Part shown: in pieces, positions 1-13,300 of the stretch
Numbering within the stretch: the first letter of the stretch is position 1
Layout of the letters: every line of letters begins with the position of its first letter
NCBI GenBank assembly: GCA_964057225.1
Contig: OZ059900.1
Coordinates: 7,388,501 to 7,452,500, forward strand
Length of the DNA stretch: 64,000 nt
DNA from: Auanema rhodensis
Lineage: Eukaryota; Nematoda; Chromadorea; Rhabditida; Rhabditidae
Direction: 5' to 3'
The notes under the pieces: generated by a model
Databases searched by the model: none
Seen by the model: the letters and a program-made list of their open reading frames with translations, nothing else
Told to the model about the DNA's origin: nothing
Position numbers and translations under genes: made by a program

Positions 1-225
1 GGACCGAAAATATCAAGAATTATTGGTTTTTTGGGGTTTGAAGGGCATTTTGGCAAAATCAGTCAAACTTTTGATCTTAAGCATATTTTTTTCTTCTAAA
101 ACGACTAAATGTATGAAATACTGTCATAGAATGTTCATATAGGTGTATTTTGCACGAATATCAAAACTGATTGAAATATGGGCCTTTTTATGCTCAAAAC
201 GCCATATATTCAACGATTTTGGGTA

Positions 226-252
226 CAAAACATGTGAAAACTGTATGTTTTG
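226..252. repeat. Conserved inverted repeat inside the monomer (8-bp arms)
   Basis: CAAAACAT and ATGTTTTG are exact reverse complements separated by 11 nt, so a small hairpin or cruciform, or a dyad protein site, is possible. The arms looked intact in nearly every copy inspected, including copies whose spacer is mutated (GAAAACGG in B types, CATTTGAAAAC near 18321, CATATGAAAAC near 62783). One copy near 59670 has the last arm base changed. Function is unknown. Confidence 0.7.
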
Positions 253-310
253 ATCAGACCCTTTGAGATATGGATTTGAAATTCAGGATTCATAAACTTC
301 GACTATTTCT

Positions 311-322
311 ACATATATATGT
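311..322. repeat. Perfect 12-bp AT palindrome ACATATATATGT, once per monomer
   Basis: The sequence is its own reverse complement and is present at the same phase in almost all monomers. A copy near 60425-60436 has lost it (ACATATATATTT). The transposon at 49381 entered one of these palindromes at its central TA. It may be only an AT-rich dyad favoured by Tc1/mariner transposases, or a binding site; the sequence cannot decide. Confidence 0.85.
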
Positions 323-3300
323 CCAATTTTAACCACTTTGGTCAAAAAGGACCGAAAATATCAAGAATTATTGGTTTTTTGGGGTTTGAAGGGCATTTTG
401 GCTAAATCAGTCAAACTTTTGATCTTAAGCATATTTTTTTCTTCTAAAACGACTAAATGTATGAAATACTGTCATAGAATGTTCATATAGGTGTATTTTG
501 CACGAATATCAAAACTGATTGAAATATGGGCCTTTTTATGCTCAAAACGCCATATATTCAACGATTTTGGGTACAAAACATGTGAAAACGGTATGTTTTG
601 ATCAGACCCTTTGAGATATGGATTTGAAATTCAGGATTCATAAATTTCGACTATTTGTACATATATATGTCCAATTTTAACCACTTTGGTCAAAAAGGAC
701 CGAAAATATCAAGAATTATTGGTTTTTTGGGGTTTGAAGGGCATTTTGGCAAAATCAGTCAAACTTTTGATCTTAAGCATATTTTTTTCTTCTAAAACGA
801 CTAAATGTATGAAATACTGTCAAAGAATGTTCATATAGGTGTATTTTGCACGAATATCAAAACTGATTGAAATATGGGCCTTTTTATGCTCAAAACGCCA
901 TATATTCAACGATTTTGGGTACAAAACATGTGAAAACTGTATGTTTTGATCAGACCCTTTGAGATATGGATTTAAAATTCAGGATTCATAAAATTCGACT
1001 ATTTTTACATATATATGTCCAATTTTAACCACTTTGGTCAAAAAGGACCGAAAATATCAAGAATTATTGGTTTTTTGGGGTTTGAAGGGCATTTTGGCAA
1101 AATCAGTCAAACTTTTGATCTTAAGCATATTTTTTTCTTCTAAAACGACTAAATGTATGAAATACTGTCATAGAATGTTCATATAGGTGTATTTTGCACG
1201 AATATCAAAACTGATTGAAATATGGGCCTTTTTATGCTCAAAACGCCATATATTCAACGATTTTGGGTACAAAACATGTGAAAACTGTATGTTTTGATCA
1301 GACCCTTTGAGATATGGATTTGAAATTCAGGATTCATAAACTTCGACTATTTCTACATATATATGTCCAATTTTAACCACTTTGGTCAAAAAGGACCGAA
1401 AATATCAAGAATTATTGGTTTTTTGGGGTTTGAAGGGCATTTTGGCAATATCAGTCAAACTTTTGATCTTAAGCATATTTTTTTTTCTAAAACGACTAAA
1501 TGTATGAAATACTGTCAAAGAATGTTCATATAGGTGTATTTTGCACGAATATCAAAACTGATTGAAATATGGGCCTTTTTATGCTCAAAACGCCATATAT
1601 TCAACGATTTTGGGTACAAAACATGTGAAAACTGTATGTTTTGATCAGACCCTTTGAGATATGGATTTGAAATTCAGGATTCATAAACTTTGACTATTTT
1701 TACATATATATGTTCAATTTTAACCACTTTGGTCAAAAAGGACCGAAAATATCAAGAATTATTGGTTTTTTGGGGTTTGAAGGGCATTTTGGCAAAATCA
1801 GTCAAACTTTTGATCTTAAGCATATTTTTTTCTTCTAAAACGACTAAATGTATGAAATACTGTCATAGAATGTTCATATAGGTGTATTTTGCACGAATAT
1901 CAAAACTGATTGAAATATGGGCCTTTTTATGTTCAAAACGCCATATATTCAACGATTTTGGGTACAAAACATGTGAAAACTGTATGTTTTGATCAGACCC
2001 TTTGAGATATGGATTTGAAATTCAGGATTCATAAACTTTGACTATTTTCACATATATATGTCCAATTTTAACCACTTTGGTCAAAAAGGACCGAAAATAT
2101 CAAGAATTATTGGTTTTTTGGGGATTGAAGGGCATTTTGGCAAAATCAGTCAAACTTTTGATCTTAAGCATATTTTTTTCTTCTAAAACGACTAAATGTA
2201 TGAAATACTGTCATAGAATGTTCATATAGGTGTATTTTGCACGAATATCAAAACTGATTGAAATATGGGCCTTTTTATGCTCAAAACGCCATATATTCAA
2301 CGATTTTGGGTACAAAACATGTGAAAACGGTATGTTTTGATCAGACCCTTTGAGATATGGATTTGAAATTCAGGATTCATAAATTTCGACTATTTGTACA
2401 TATATATGTCCAATTTTAACCACTTTGGTCAAAAAGGACCGAAAATATCAAGAATTATTGGTTTTTTGGGGTTTGAAGGGCATTTTGGCAAAATCAGTCA
2501 AACTTTTGATCTTAAGCATATTTTTTTCTTCTAAAACGACTAAATGTATGAAATACTGTCAAAGAATGTTCATATAGGTGTATTTTGCACGAATATCAAA
2601 ACTGATTGAAATATGGGCCTTTTTATGCTCAAAACGCCATATATTCAACGATTTTGGGTACAAAACATGTGAAAACTGTATGTTTTGATCAGACCCTTTG
2701 AGATATGGATTTAAAATTCAGGATTCATAAAATTCGACTATTTTTACATATATATGTCCAATTTTAACCACTTTGGTCAAAAAGGACCGAAAATATCAAG
2801 AATTATTGGTTTTTTGGGGTTTGAAGGGCATTTTGGCAAAATCAGTCAAACTTTTGATCTTAAGCATATTTTTTTCTTCTAAAACGACTAAATGTATGAA
2901 ATACTGTCATAGAATGTTCATATAGGTGTATTTTGCACGAATATCAAAACTGATTGAAATATGGGCCTTTTTATGCTCAAAACGCCATATATTCAACGAT
3001 TTTGGGTACAAAACATGTGAAAACTGTATGTTTTGATCAGACCCTTTGAGATATGGATTTGAAATTCAGGATTCATAAACTTCGACTATTTCTACATATA
3101 TATGTCCAATTTTAACCACTTTGGTCAAAAAGGACCGAAAATATCAAGAATTATTGGTTTTTTGGGGTTTGAAGGGCATTTTGGCTAAATCAGTCAAACT
3201 TTTGATCTTAAGCATATTTTTTTCTTCTAAAACGACTAAATGTATGAAATACTGTCATAGAATGTTCATATAGGTGTATTTTGCACGAATATCAAAACTG

Positions 3301-5108
3301 ATTGAAATATGGGCCTTTTTATGCTCAAAACGCCATATATTCAACGATTTTGGGTACAAAACATGTGAAAACGGTATGTTTTGATCAGACCCTTTGAGAT
3401 ATGGATTTGAAATTCAGGATTCATAAATTTCGACTATTTGTACATATATATGTCCAATTTTAACCACTTTGGTCAAAAAGGACCGAAAATATCAAGAATT
3501 ATTGGTTTTTTGGGGTTTGAAGGGCATTTTGGCAAAATCAGTCAAACTTTTGATCTTAAGCATATTTTTTTCTTCTAAAACGACTAAATGTATGAAATAC
3601 TGTCAAAGAATGTTCATATAGGTGTATTTTGCACGAATATCAAAACTGATTGAAATATGGGCCTTTTTATGCTCAAAACGCCATATATTCAACGATTTTG
3701 GGTACAAAACATGTGAAAACTGTATGTTTTGATCAGACCCTTTGAGATATGGATTTAAAATTCAGGATTCATAAAATTCGACTATTTTTACATATATATG
3801 TCCAATTTTAACCACTTTGGTCAAAAAGGACCGAAAATATCAAGAATTATTGGTTTTTTGGGGTTTGAAGGGCATTTTGGCAAAATCAGTCAAACTTTTG
3901 ATCTTAAGCATATTTTTTTCTTCTAAAACGACTAAATGTATGAAATACTGTCATAGAATGTTCATATAGGTGTATTTTGCACGAATATCAAAACTGATTG
4001 AAATATGGGCCTTTTTATGCTCAAAACGCCATATATTCAACGATTTTGGGTACAAAACATGTGAAAACTGTATGTTTTGATCAGACCCTTTGAGATATGG
4101 ATTTGAAATTCAGGATTCATAAACTTCGACTATTTCTACATATATATGTCCAATTTTAACCACTTTGGTCAAAAAGGACCGAAAATATCAAGAATTATTG
4201 GTTTTTTGGGGTTTGAAGGGCATTTTGGCAATATCAGTCAAACTTTTGATCTTAAGCATATTTTTTTTTCTAAAACGACTAAATGTATGAAATACTGTCA
4301 AAGAATGTTCATATAGGTGTATTTTGCACGAATATCAAAACTGATTGAAATATGGGCCTTTTTATGCTCAAAACGCCATATATTCAACGATTTTGGGTAC
4401 AAAACATGTGAAAACTGTATGTTTTGATCAGACCCTTTGAGATATGGATTTGAAATTCAGGATTCATAAACTTTGACTATTTTTACATATATATGTTCAA
4501 TTTTAACCACTTTGGTCAAAAAGGACCGAAAATATCAAGAATTATTGGTTTTTTGGGGTTTGAAGGGCATTTTGGCAAAATCAGTCAAACTTTTGATCTT
4601 AAGCATATTTTTTTCTTCTAAAACGACTAAATGTATGAAATACTGTCATAGAATGTTCATATAGGTGTATTTTGCACGAATATCAAAACTGATTGAAATA
4701 TGGGCCTTTTTATGTTCAAAACGCCATATATTCAACGATTTTGGGTACAAAACATGTGAAAACTGTATGTTTTGATCAGACCCTTTGAGATATGGATTTG
4801 AAATTCAGGATTCATAAACTTTGACTATTTTCACATATATATGTCCAATTTTAACCACTTTGGTCAAAAAGGACCGAAAATATCAAGAATTATTGGTTTT
4901 TTGGGGATTGAAGGGCATTTTGGCAAAATCAGTCAAACTTTTGATCTTAAGCATATTTTTTTCTTCTAAAACGACTAAATGTATGAAATACTGTCATAGA
5001 ATGTTCATATAGGTGTATTTTGCACGAATATCAAAACTGATTGAAATATGGGCCTTTTTATGCTCAAAACGCCATATATTCAACGATTTTGGGTACAAAA
5101 CATGTGAA

Positions 5109-8100
5109 AACTGTATGTTTTGATCAGACCCTTTGAGATATGGATTTGAAATTCAGGATTCATAAACTTTGACTATTTTTACATATATATGTTCAATTTT
5201 AACCACTTTGGTCAAGAAGGACCGAAAATATCAAGAATTATTGGTTTTTTGGGGTTTGAAGGGCATTTTGGCAAAATCAGTCAAACTTTTGATCTTAAGC
5301 ATATTTTTTTCTTCTAAAACGACTAAATGTATGAAATACTGTCATAGAATGTTTATATAAGTGTATTTTGCACGAATATCAAAACTGATTGAAATATGGG
5401 CCTTTTTATGCTCAAAACGCCATATATTCAACGATTTTGGGTACAAAACATGTGAAAACTGTATGTTTTGATCAGACCCTTTGAGATATGGATTTGAAAT
5501 TCAGGATTCATAAACTTTGACTATTTCTACATATATATGTCCAATTTTAACCACTTTGGTCAAAAAGGACCGAAAATATCAAGAATTATTGGTTTTTCGG
5601 GGTTTGAAGGGCATTTTGGCAAAATCAGTCAAACTTTTGATCTTAAGCATATTTTTTCTTCTAAAACGACTAAATGTATGAAATACTGTCAAAGAATGTT
5701 CATATAGGTGTATTTTGCACGAATACCAAAACTGATTGAAATATGGGCCTTTTTATGCTCAAAACGCCATATATTCAACGATTTTGGGTACAAAACATGT
5801 GAAAACTGTATGTTTTGATCAGACCCTTAGAGATATGGATTTGAAATTCAGGATTCATAAACTTAAACTATTTTCACATATATATGTTCAATTTTAACCA
5901 CTTTGGTCAAAAAGGACCGAAAATATCAAGAATTATTGGTTTTTTGGGGTTTGAAGGACATTTTGGCTAAATCAGTCAAACTTTTGATCTTAAGCATATT
6001 TTTTTCTTCTAAAACGACTAAATGTATGAAATACTGTCATAGAATGTTCATATAGGTGTATTTTGCACGAATATCAAAACTGATTGAAATATGGGCCTTT
6101 TTATGCTCAAAACGCCATATATTCAACGATTTTGGGTACAAAACATGTGAAAACTGTATGTTTTGATCAGACCCTTCGAGATATGGATTTGAAATCCAGG
6201 ATTCATAAACTTTGACTATTTTTACATATATATGTCCAATTTCAACCACTTTGGTCAAAAAGGACCGAAAATATCAAGAATTATTGGTTTTTTGGGGTTT
6301 GAAGGGCATTTTGGCAAAATCAGTCAAACTTTTGATCTTAAGCATATTTTTTTCTTCTAAAACGACTAAATGTATGAAATACTGTCATAGAATGTTCATA
6401 TAGGTGTATTTTGCACGAATATCAAAACTGATTGAAATATGGGCCTTTTTATGCTCAAAACGCCATATATTCAACGATTTTGGGTACAAAACATGTGAAA
6501 ACTGTATGTTTTGATCAGACCCTTTGAGATATGGATTTGAAATTCAGGATTCATAAACTTAAACTATTTTCACATATATATGTTCAATTTTAACCACTTT
6601 GGTCAAAAAGGACCGAAAATATCAAGAATTATTGTTTTTTTGGGGTTTGAAGGGCATTTTGGCAATATCAGTCAAACTTTTGATCTTAAGCATATTTTTT
6701 TCTTCTAAAACGACTAAATGTATGAAATACTGTCATAGAATGTTCATATAGGTGTATTTTGCACGAATATCAAAACTGATTGAAATATGGGCCTTTTTAT
6801 GCTCAAAACGCCATATATTCAACGATTTTGGGTACAAAACATGTGAAAACTGTATGTTTTGATCAGACCCTTTGAGATATGGATTTGAAATTCAGGATTC
6901 ATAAACTTCGACTATTTTAACATATATATGTTCAATTTTAACCACTTTGGTCAAAAAGGACCGAAAATATCAAGAATTATTGGTTTTTTGGGGTTTGAAG
7001 GGCATTTTGGCTAAATCAGTCAAACTTTTGATCTTAAGCATATTTTTTTCTTCTAAAACGACTAAATGTATGAAATACTGTCATAGAATGTTCATATAGG
7101 TGTATTTTGCACGAATATCAAAACTGATTGAAATATGGGCCTTTTTATGCTCAAAACGCCATATATTCAACGATTTTGGGTACAAAACATGTGAAAACGG
7201 TATGTTTTGATCAGACCCTTTGAGATATGGATTTGAAATTCAGGATTCATAAATTTCGACTATTTGTACATATATATGTCCAATTTTAACCACTTTGGTC
7301 AAAAAGGACCGAAAATATCAAGAATTATTGGTTTTTTGGGGTTTGAAGGGCATTTTGGCAAAATCAGTCAAACTTTTGATCTTAAGCATATTTTTTTCTT
7401 CTAAAACGACTAAATGTATGAAATACTGTCAAAGAATGTTCATATAGGTGTATTTTGCACGAATATCAAAACTGATTGAAATATGGGCCTTTTTATGCTC
7501 AAAACGCCATATATTCAACGATTTTGGGTACAAAACATGTGAAAACTGTATGTTTTGATCAGACCCTTTGAGATATGGATTTAAAATTCAGGATTCATAA
7601 AATTCGACTATTTTTACATATATATGTCCAATTTTAACCACTTTGGTCAAAAAGGACCGAAAATATCAAGAATTATTGGTTTTTTGGGGTTTGAAGGGCA
7701 TTTTGGCAAAATCAGTCAAACTTTTGATCTTAAGCATATTTTTTTCTTCTAAAACGACTAAATGTATGAAATACTGTCATAGAATGTTCATATAGGTGTA
7801 TTTTGCACGAATATCAAAACTGATTGAAATATGGGCCTTTTTATGCTCAAAACGCCATATATTCAACGATTTTGGGTACAAAACATGTGAAAACTGTATG
7901 TTTTGATCAGACCCTTTGAGATATGGATTTGAAATTCAGGATTCATAAACTTCGACTATTTCTACATATATATGTCCAATTTTAACCACTTTGGTCAAAA
8001 AGGACCGAAAATATCAAGAATTATTGGTTTTTTGGGGTTTGAAGGGCATTTTGGCAATATCAGTCAAACTTTTGATCTTAAGCATATTTTTTTTTCTAAA

Positions 8101-10380
8101 ACGACTAAATGTATGAAATACTGTCAAAGAATGTTCATATAGGTGTATTTTGCACGAATATCAAAACTGATTGAAATATGGGCCTTTTTATGCTCAAAAC
8201 GCCATATATTCAACGATTTTGGGTACAAAACATGTGAAAACTGTATGTTTTGATCAGACCCTTTGAGATATGGATTTGAAATTCAGGATTCATAAACTTT
8301 GACTATTTTTACATATATATGTTCAATTTTAACCACTTTGGTCAAAAAGGACCGAAAATATCAAGAATTATTGGTTTTTTGGGGTTTGAAGGGCATTTTG
8401 GCAAAATCAGTCAAACTTTTGATCTTAAGCATATTTTTTTCTTCTAAAACGACTAAATGTATGAAATACTGTCATAGAATGTTCATATAGGTGTATTTTG
8501 CACGAATATCAAAACTGATTGAAATATGGGCCTTTTTATGTTCAAAACGCCATATATTCAACGATTTTGGGTACAAAACATGTGAAAACTGTATGTTTTG
8601 ATCAGACCCTTTGAGATATGGATTTGAAATTCAGGATTCATAAACTTTGACTATTTTTACATATATATGTCCAATTTTAACCACTTTGGTCAAAAAGGAC
8701 CGAAAATATCAAGAATTATTGGTTTTTTGGGGATTGAAGGGCATTTTGGCAAAATCAGTCAAACTTTTGATCTTAAGCATATTTTTTTCTTCTAAAACGA
8801 CTAAATGTATGAAATACTGTCATAGAATGTTCATATAGGTGTATTTTGCACGAATATCAAAACTGATTGAAATATGGGCCTTTTTATGCTCAAAACGCCA
8901 TATATTCAACGATTTTGGGTACAAAACATGTGAAAACTGTATGTTTTGATCAGACCCTTTGAGATATGGATTTGAAATTCAGGATTCATAAACTTTGACT
9001 ATTTTTACATATATATGTTCAATTTTAACCACTTTGGTCAAGAAGGACCGAAAATATCAAGAATTATTGGTTTTTTGGGGTTTGAAGGGCATTTTGGCAA
9101 AATCAGTCAAACTTTTGATCTTAAGCATATTTTTTTCTTCTAAAACGACTAAATGTATGAAATACTGTCATAGAATGTTTATATAAGTGTATTTTGCACG
9201 AATATCAAAACTGATTGAAATATGGGCCTTTTTATGCTCAAAACGCCATATATTCAACGATTTTGGGTACAAAACATGTGAAAACTGTATGTTTTGATCA
9301 GACCCTTTGAGATATGGATTTGAAATTCAGGATTCATAAACTTTGACTATTTTAACATATATATGTTCAATTTTAACCACTTTGGTCAAAAAGGACCGAA
9401 AATATCAAGAATTATTGGTTTTTTGGGGTTTGAAGGGCATTTTGGCTAAATCAGTCAAACTTTTGATCTTAAGCATATTTTTTTCTTCTAAAACGACTAA
9501 ATGTATGAAATACTGTCATGGAATGTTCATATAGGTGTATTTTGCACGAATATCAAAACTGATTGAAATATGGGCCTTTTTATGCTCAAAACGCCATATA
9601 TTCAACGATTTTGGGTACAAAACATGTGAAAACGGTATGTTTTGATCAGACCCTTTGAGATATGGATTTGAAATTCAGGATTCATAAATTTCGACTATTT
9701 GTACATATATATGTCCAATTTTAACCACTTTGGTCAAAAAGGACCGAAAATATCAAGAATTATTGGTTTTTTGGGGTTTGAAGGGCATTTTGGCAAAATC
9801 AGTCAAACTTTTGATCTTAAGCATATTTTTTTCTTCTAAAACGACTAAATGTATGAAATACTGTCAAAGAATGTTCATATAGGTGTATTTTGCACGAATA
9901 TCAAAACTGATTGAAATATGGGCCTTTTTATGCTCAAAACGCCATATATTCAACGATTTTGGGTACAAAACATGTGAAAACTGTATGTTTTGATCAGACC
10001 CTTTGAGATATGGATTTAAAATTCAGGATTCATAAAATTCGACTATTTTTACATATATATGTCCAATTTTAACCACTTTGGTCAAAAAGGACCGAAAATA
10101 TCAAGAATTATTGGTTTTTCGGGGTTTGAAGGGCATTTTGGCAAAATCAGTCAAACTTTTGATCTTAAGCATATTTTTTCTTCTAAAACGACTAAATGTA
10201 TGAAATACTGTCAAAGAATGTTCATATAGGTGTATTTTGCACGAATATCAAAACTGATTGAAATATGGGCCTTTTTATGCTCAAAACGCCATATATTCAA
10301 CGATTTTGGGTACAAAACATGTGAAAACTGTATGTTTTGATCAGACCCTTTGAGATATGGATTTGAAATTCAGGATTCAT
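5109..10380. repeat. Mixed satellite domain with a B-C-A-D-E pentamer
   Basis: The monomer order by position of the type segment is approximately 5169 D*, 5517 F, 5864 G, 6212 H, 6559 G, 6907 I-like, 7254 B, 7600 C, 7950 A, 8299 D, 8647 E, 8995 D*, 9343 I, 9690 B, 10037 C. The run B-C-A-D-E (about 1,739 bp) recurs downstream near 11,776 and 18,038 and, without E, near 13,515. A 1-bp-short T run (CATATTTTTTCTTCT) marks copies near 5650 and 10170. No genes. Confidence 0.8.
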
Positions 10381-13300
10381 AAACTTAAACTATTTTCACA
10401 TATATATGTTCAATTTTAACCACTTTGGTCAAAAAGGACCGAAAATATCAAGAATTATTGGTTTTTTGGGGTTTGAAGGACATTTTGGCTAAATCAGTCA
10501 AACTTTTGATCTTAAGCATATTTTTTTCTTCTAAAACGACTAAATGTATGAAATACTGTCATAGAATGTTCATATAGGTGTATTTTGCACGAATATCAAA
10601 ACTGATTGAAATATGGGCCTTTTTATGCTCAAAACGCCATATATTCAACGATTTTGGGTACAAAACATGTGAAAACTGTATGTTTTGATCAGACCCTTCG
10701 AGATATGGATTTGAAATCCAGGATTCATAAACTTTGACTATTTTTACATATATATGTCCAATTTCAACCACTTTGGTCAAAAAGGACCGAAAATATCAAG
10801 AATTATTGGTTTTTTGGGGTTTGAAGGGCATTTTGGCAAAATCAGTCAAACTTTTGATCTTAAGCATATTTTTTTCTTCTAAAACGACTAAATGTATGAA
10901 ATACTGTCATAGAATGTTCATATAGGTGTATTTTGCACGAATATCAAAACTGATTGAAATATGGGCCTTTTTATGCTCAAAACGCCATATATTCAACGAT
11001 TTTGGGTACAAAACATGTGAAAACTGTATGTTTTGATCAGACCCTTTGAGATATGGATTTGAAATTCAGGATTCATAAACTTAAACTATTTTCACATATA
11101 TATGTTCAATTTTAACCACTTTGGTCAAAAAGGACCGAAATTATCAAGAATTATTGGTTTTTTGGGGTTTGAAGGGCATTTTGGCAATATCAGTCAAACT
11201 TTTGATCTTAAGCATATTTTTTTCTTCTAAAACGACTAAATGTATGAAATACTGTCATAGAATGTTCATATAGGTGTATTTTGCACGAATATCAAAACTG
11301 ATTGAAATATGGGCCTTTTTATGCTCAAAACGCCATATATTCAACGATTTTGGGTACAAAACATGTGAAAACTGTATGTTTTGATCAGACCCTTTGAGAT
11401 ATGGATTTGAAATTCAGGATTCATAAACTTTGACTATTTTAACATATATATGTTCAATTTTAACCACTTTGGTCAAAAAGGACCGAAAATATCAAGAATT
11501 ATTGGTTTTTTGGGGTTTGAAGGGCATTTTGGCTAAATCAGTCAAACTTTTGATCTTAAGCATATTTTTTTCTTCTAAAACGACTAAATGTATGAAATAC
11601 TGTCATAGAATGTTCATATAGGTGTATTTTGCACGAATATCAAAACTGATTGAAATATGGGCCTTTTTATGCTCAAAACGCCATATATTCAACGATTTTG
11701 GGTACAAAACATGTGAAAACGGTATGTTTTGATCAGACCCTTTGAGATATGGATTTGAAATTCAGGATTCATAAATTTCGACTATTTGTACATATATATG
11801 TCCAATTTTAACCACTTTGGTCAAAAAGGACCGAAAATATCAAGAATTATTGGTTTTTTGGGGTTTGAAGGGCATTTTGGCAAAATCAGTCAAACTTTTG
11901 ATCTTAAGCATATTTTTTTCTTCTAAAACGACTAAATGTATGAAATACTGTCAAAGAATGTTCATATAGGTGTATTTTGCACGAATATCAAAACTGATTG
12001 AAATATGGGCCTTTTTATGCTCAAAACGCCATATATTCAACGATTTTGGGTACAAAACATGTGAAAACTGTATGTTTTGATCAGACCCTTTGAGATATGG
12101 ATTTAAAATTCAGGATTCATAAAATTCGACTATTTTTACATATATATGTCCAATTTTAACCACTTTGGTCAAAAAGGACCGAAAATATCAAGAATTATTG
12201 GTTTTTTGGGGTTTGAAGGGCATTTTGGCAAAATCAGTCAAACTTTTGATCTTAAGCATATTTTTTTCTTCTAAAACGACTAAATGTATGAAATACTGTC
12301 ATAGAATGTTCATATAGGTGTATTTTGCACGAATATCAAAACTGATTGAAATATGGGCCTTTTTATGCTCAAAACGCCATATATTCAATGATTTTGGGTA
12401 CAAAACATGTGAAAACTGTATGTTTTGATCAGACCCTTTGAGATATGGATTTGAAATTCAGGATTCATAAACTTCGACTATTTCTACATATATATGTCCA
12501 ATTTTAACCACTTTGGTCAAAAAGGACCGAAAATATCAAGAATTATTGGTTTTTTGGGGTTTGAAGGGCATTTTGGCAATATCAGTCAAACTTTTGATCT
12601 TAAGCATATTTTTTTTTCTAAAACGACTAAATGTATGAAATACTGTCAAAGAATGTTCATATAGGTGTATTTTGCACGAATATCAAAACTGATTGAAATA
12701 TGGGCCTTTTTATGCTCAAAACGCCATATATTCAACGATTTTGGGTACAAAACATGTGAAAACTGTATGTTTTGATCAGACCCTTTGAGATATGGATTTG
12801 AAATTCAGGATTCATAAACTTTGACTATTTTTACATATATATGTTCAATTTTAACCACTTTGGTCAAAAAGGACCGAAAATATCAAGAATTATTGGTTTT
12901 TTGGGGTTTGAAGGGCATTTTGGCAAAATCAGTCAAACTTTTGATCTTAAGCATATTTTTTTCTTCTAAAACGACTAAATGTATGAAATACTGTCATAGA
13001 ATGTTCATATAGGTGTATTTTGCACGAATATCAAAACTGATTGAAATATGGGCCTTTTTATGTTCAAAACGCCATATATTCAACGATTTTGGGTACAAAA
13101 CATGTGAAAACTGTATGTTTTGATCAGACCCTTTGAGATATGGATTTGAAATTCAGGATTCATAAACTTTGACTATTTTTACATATATATGTCCAATTTT
13201 AACCACTTTGGTCAAAAAGGACCGAAAATATCAAGAATTATTGGTTTTTTGGGGATTGAAGGGCATTTTGGCAAAATCAGTCAAACTTTTGATCTTAAGC

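Larger units (their letters stand above)
1..348. repeat. Representative satellite monomer
   Basis: This is one full period in the phase in which the window opens, and serves as a reference for internal structure. In order: a T6G4 tract near 27-38; CTTAAG at 76-81; a T7 tract near 86-93; ATCAAAAC near 161-168; an inverted repeat CAAAACAT (226-233) / ATGTTTTG (245-252) with an 11-nt spacer; TGATCA overlapping its right arm; the variable type-defining segment near 297-310; and the palindrome ACATATATATGT at 311-322. No convincing direct subrepeat of half the unit length could be made out by eye. Confidence 0.85.
1..5108. repeat. Higher-order repeat: 8-monomer unit, lag 2,783 bp
   Basis: The stretch 1 to about 2,325 is repeated at 2,784 to about 5,108. 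Both copies read A, B, C, A, D, E. They share a 1-bp-short T-run variant (T9 then CTAAAAC, after GGCAATATCAG) near 1478 and 4260, which explains why the lag is 8 x 348 minus 1. After the E monomer the copies diverge: copy one goes on to B (AAAACGG near 2329), copy two to D*. The left limit lies outside the window. Confidence 0.85.

Noticed and set aside
200-224. CENP-B-box-like sequence (minus strand ATCGTTGAATATATGG)
   Set aside because: Only CGTTG resembles the box. The essential TTCG and CGGG core positions do not match, so no claim is made.
1-348. Internal half-unit (about 174 bp) duplication
   Set aside because: TTGAA...GGGC...TTTT strings near 38 and 172 look alike, but the similarity is short and fails with modest extension. 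It could be AT-rich coincidence.
1690-1881. A 63-codon plus-strand open frame repeated about once per monomer
   Set aside because: It exists only because the satellite repeats; whether it is open from the first ATG depends on monomer type. There is no recognisable domain, no codon bias and no sign of selection on the reading frame.
6037-6258. A 73-codon minus-strand open frame in H-type monomers
   Set aside because: It appears only where the H-type changes remove a stop. It overlaps the plus-strand frame of the next monomer and has no protein-like features.
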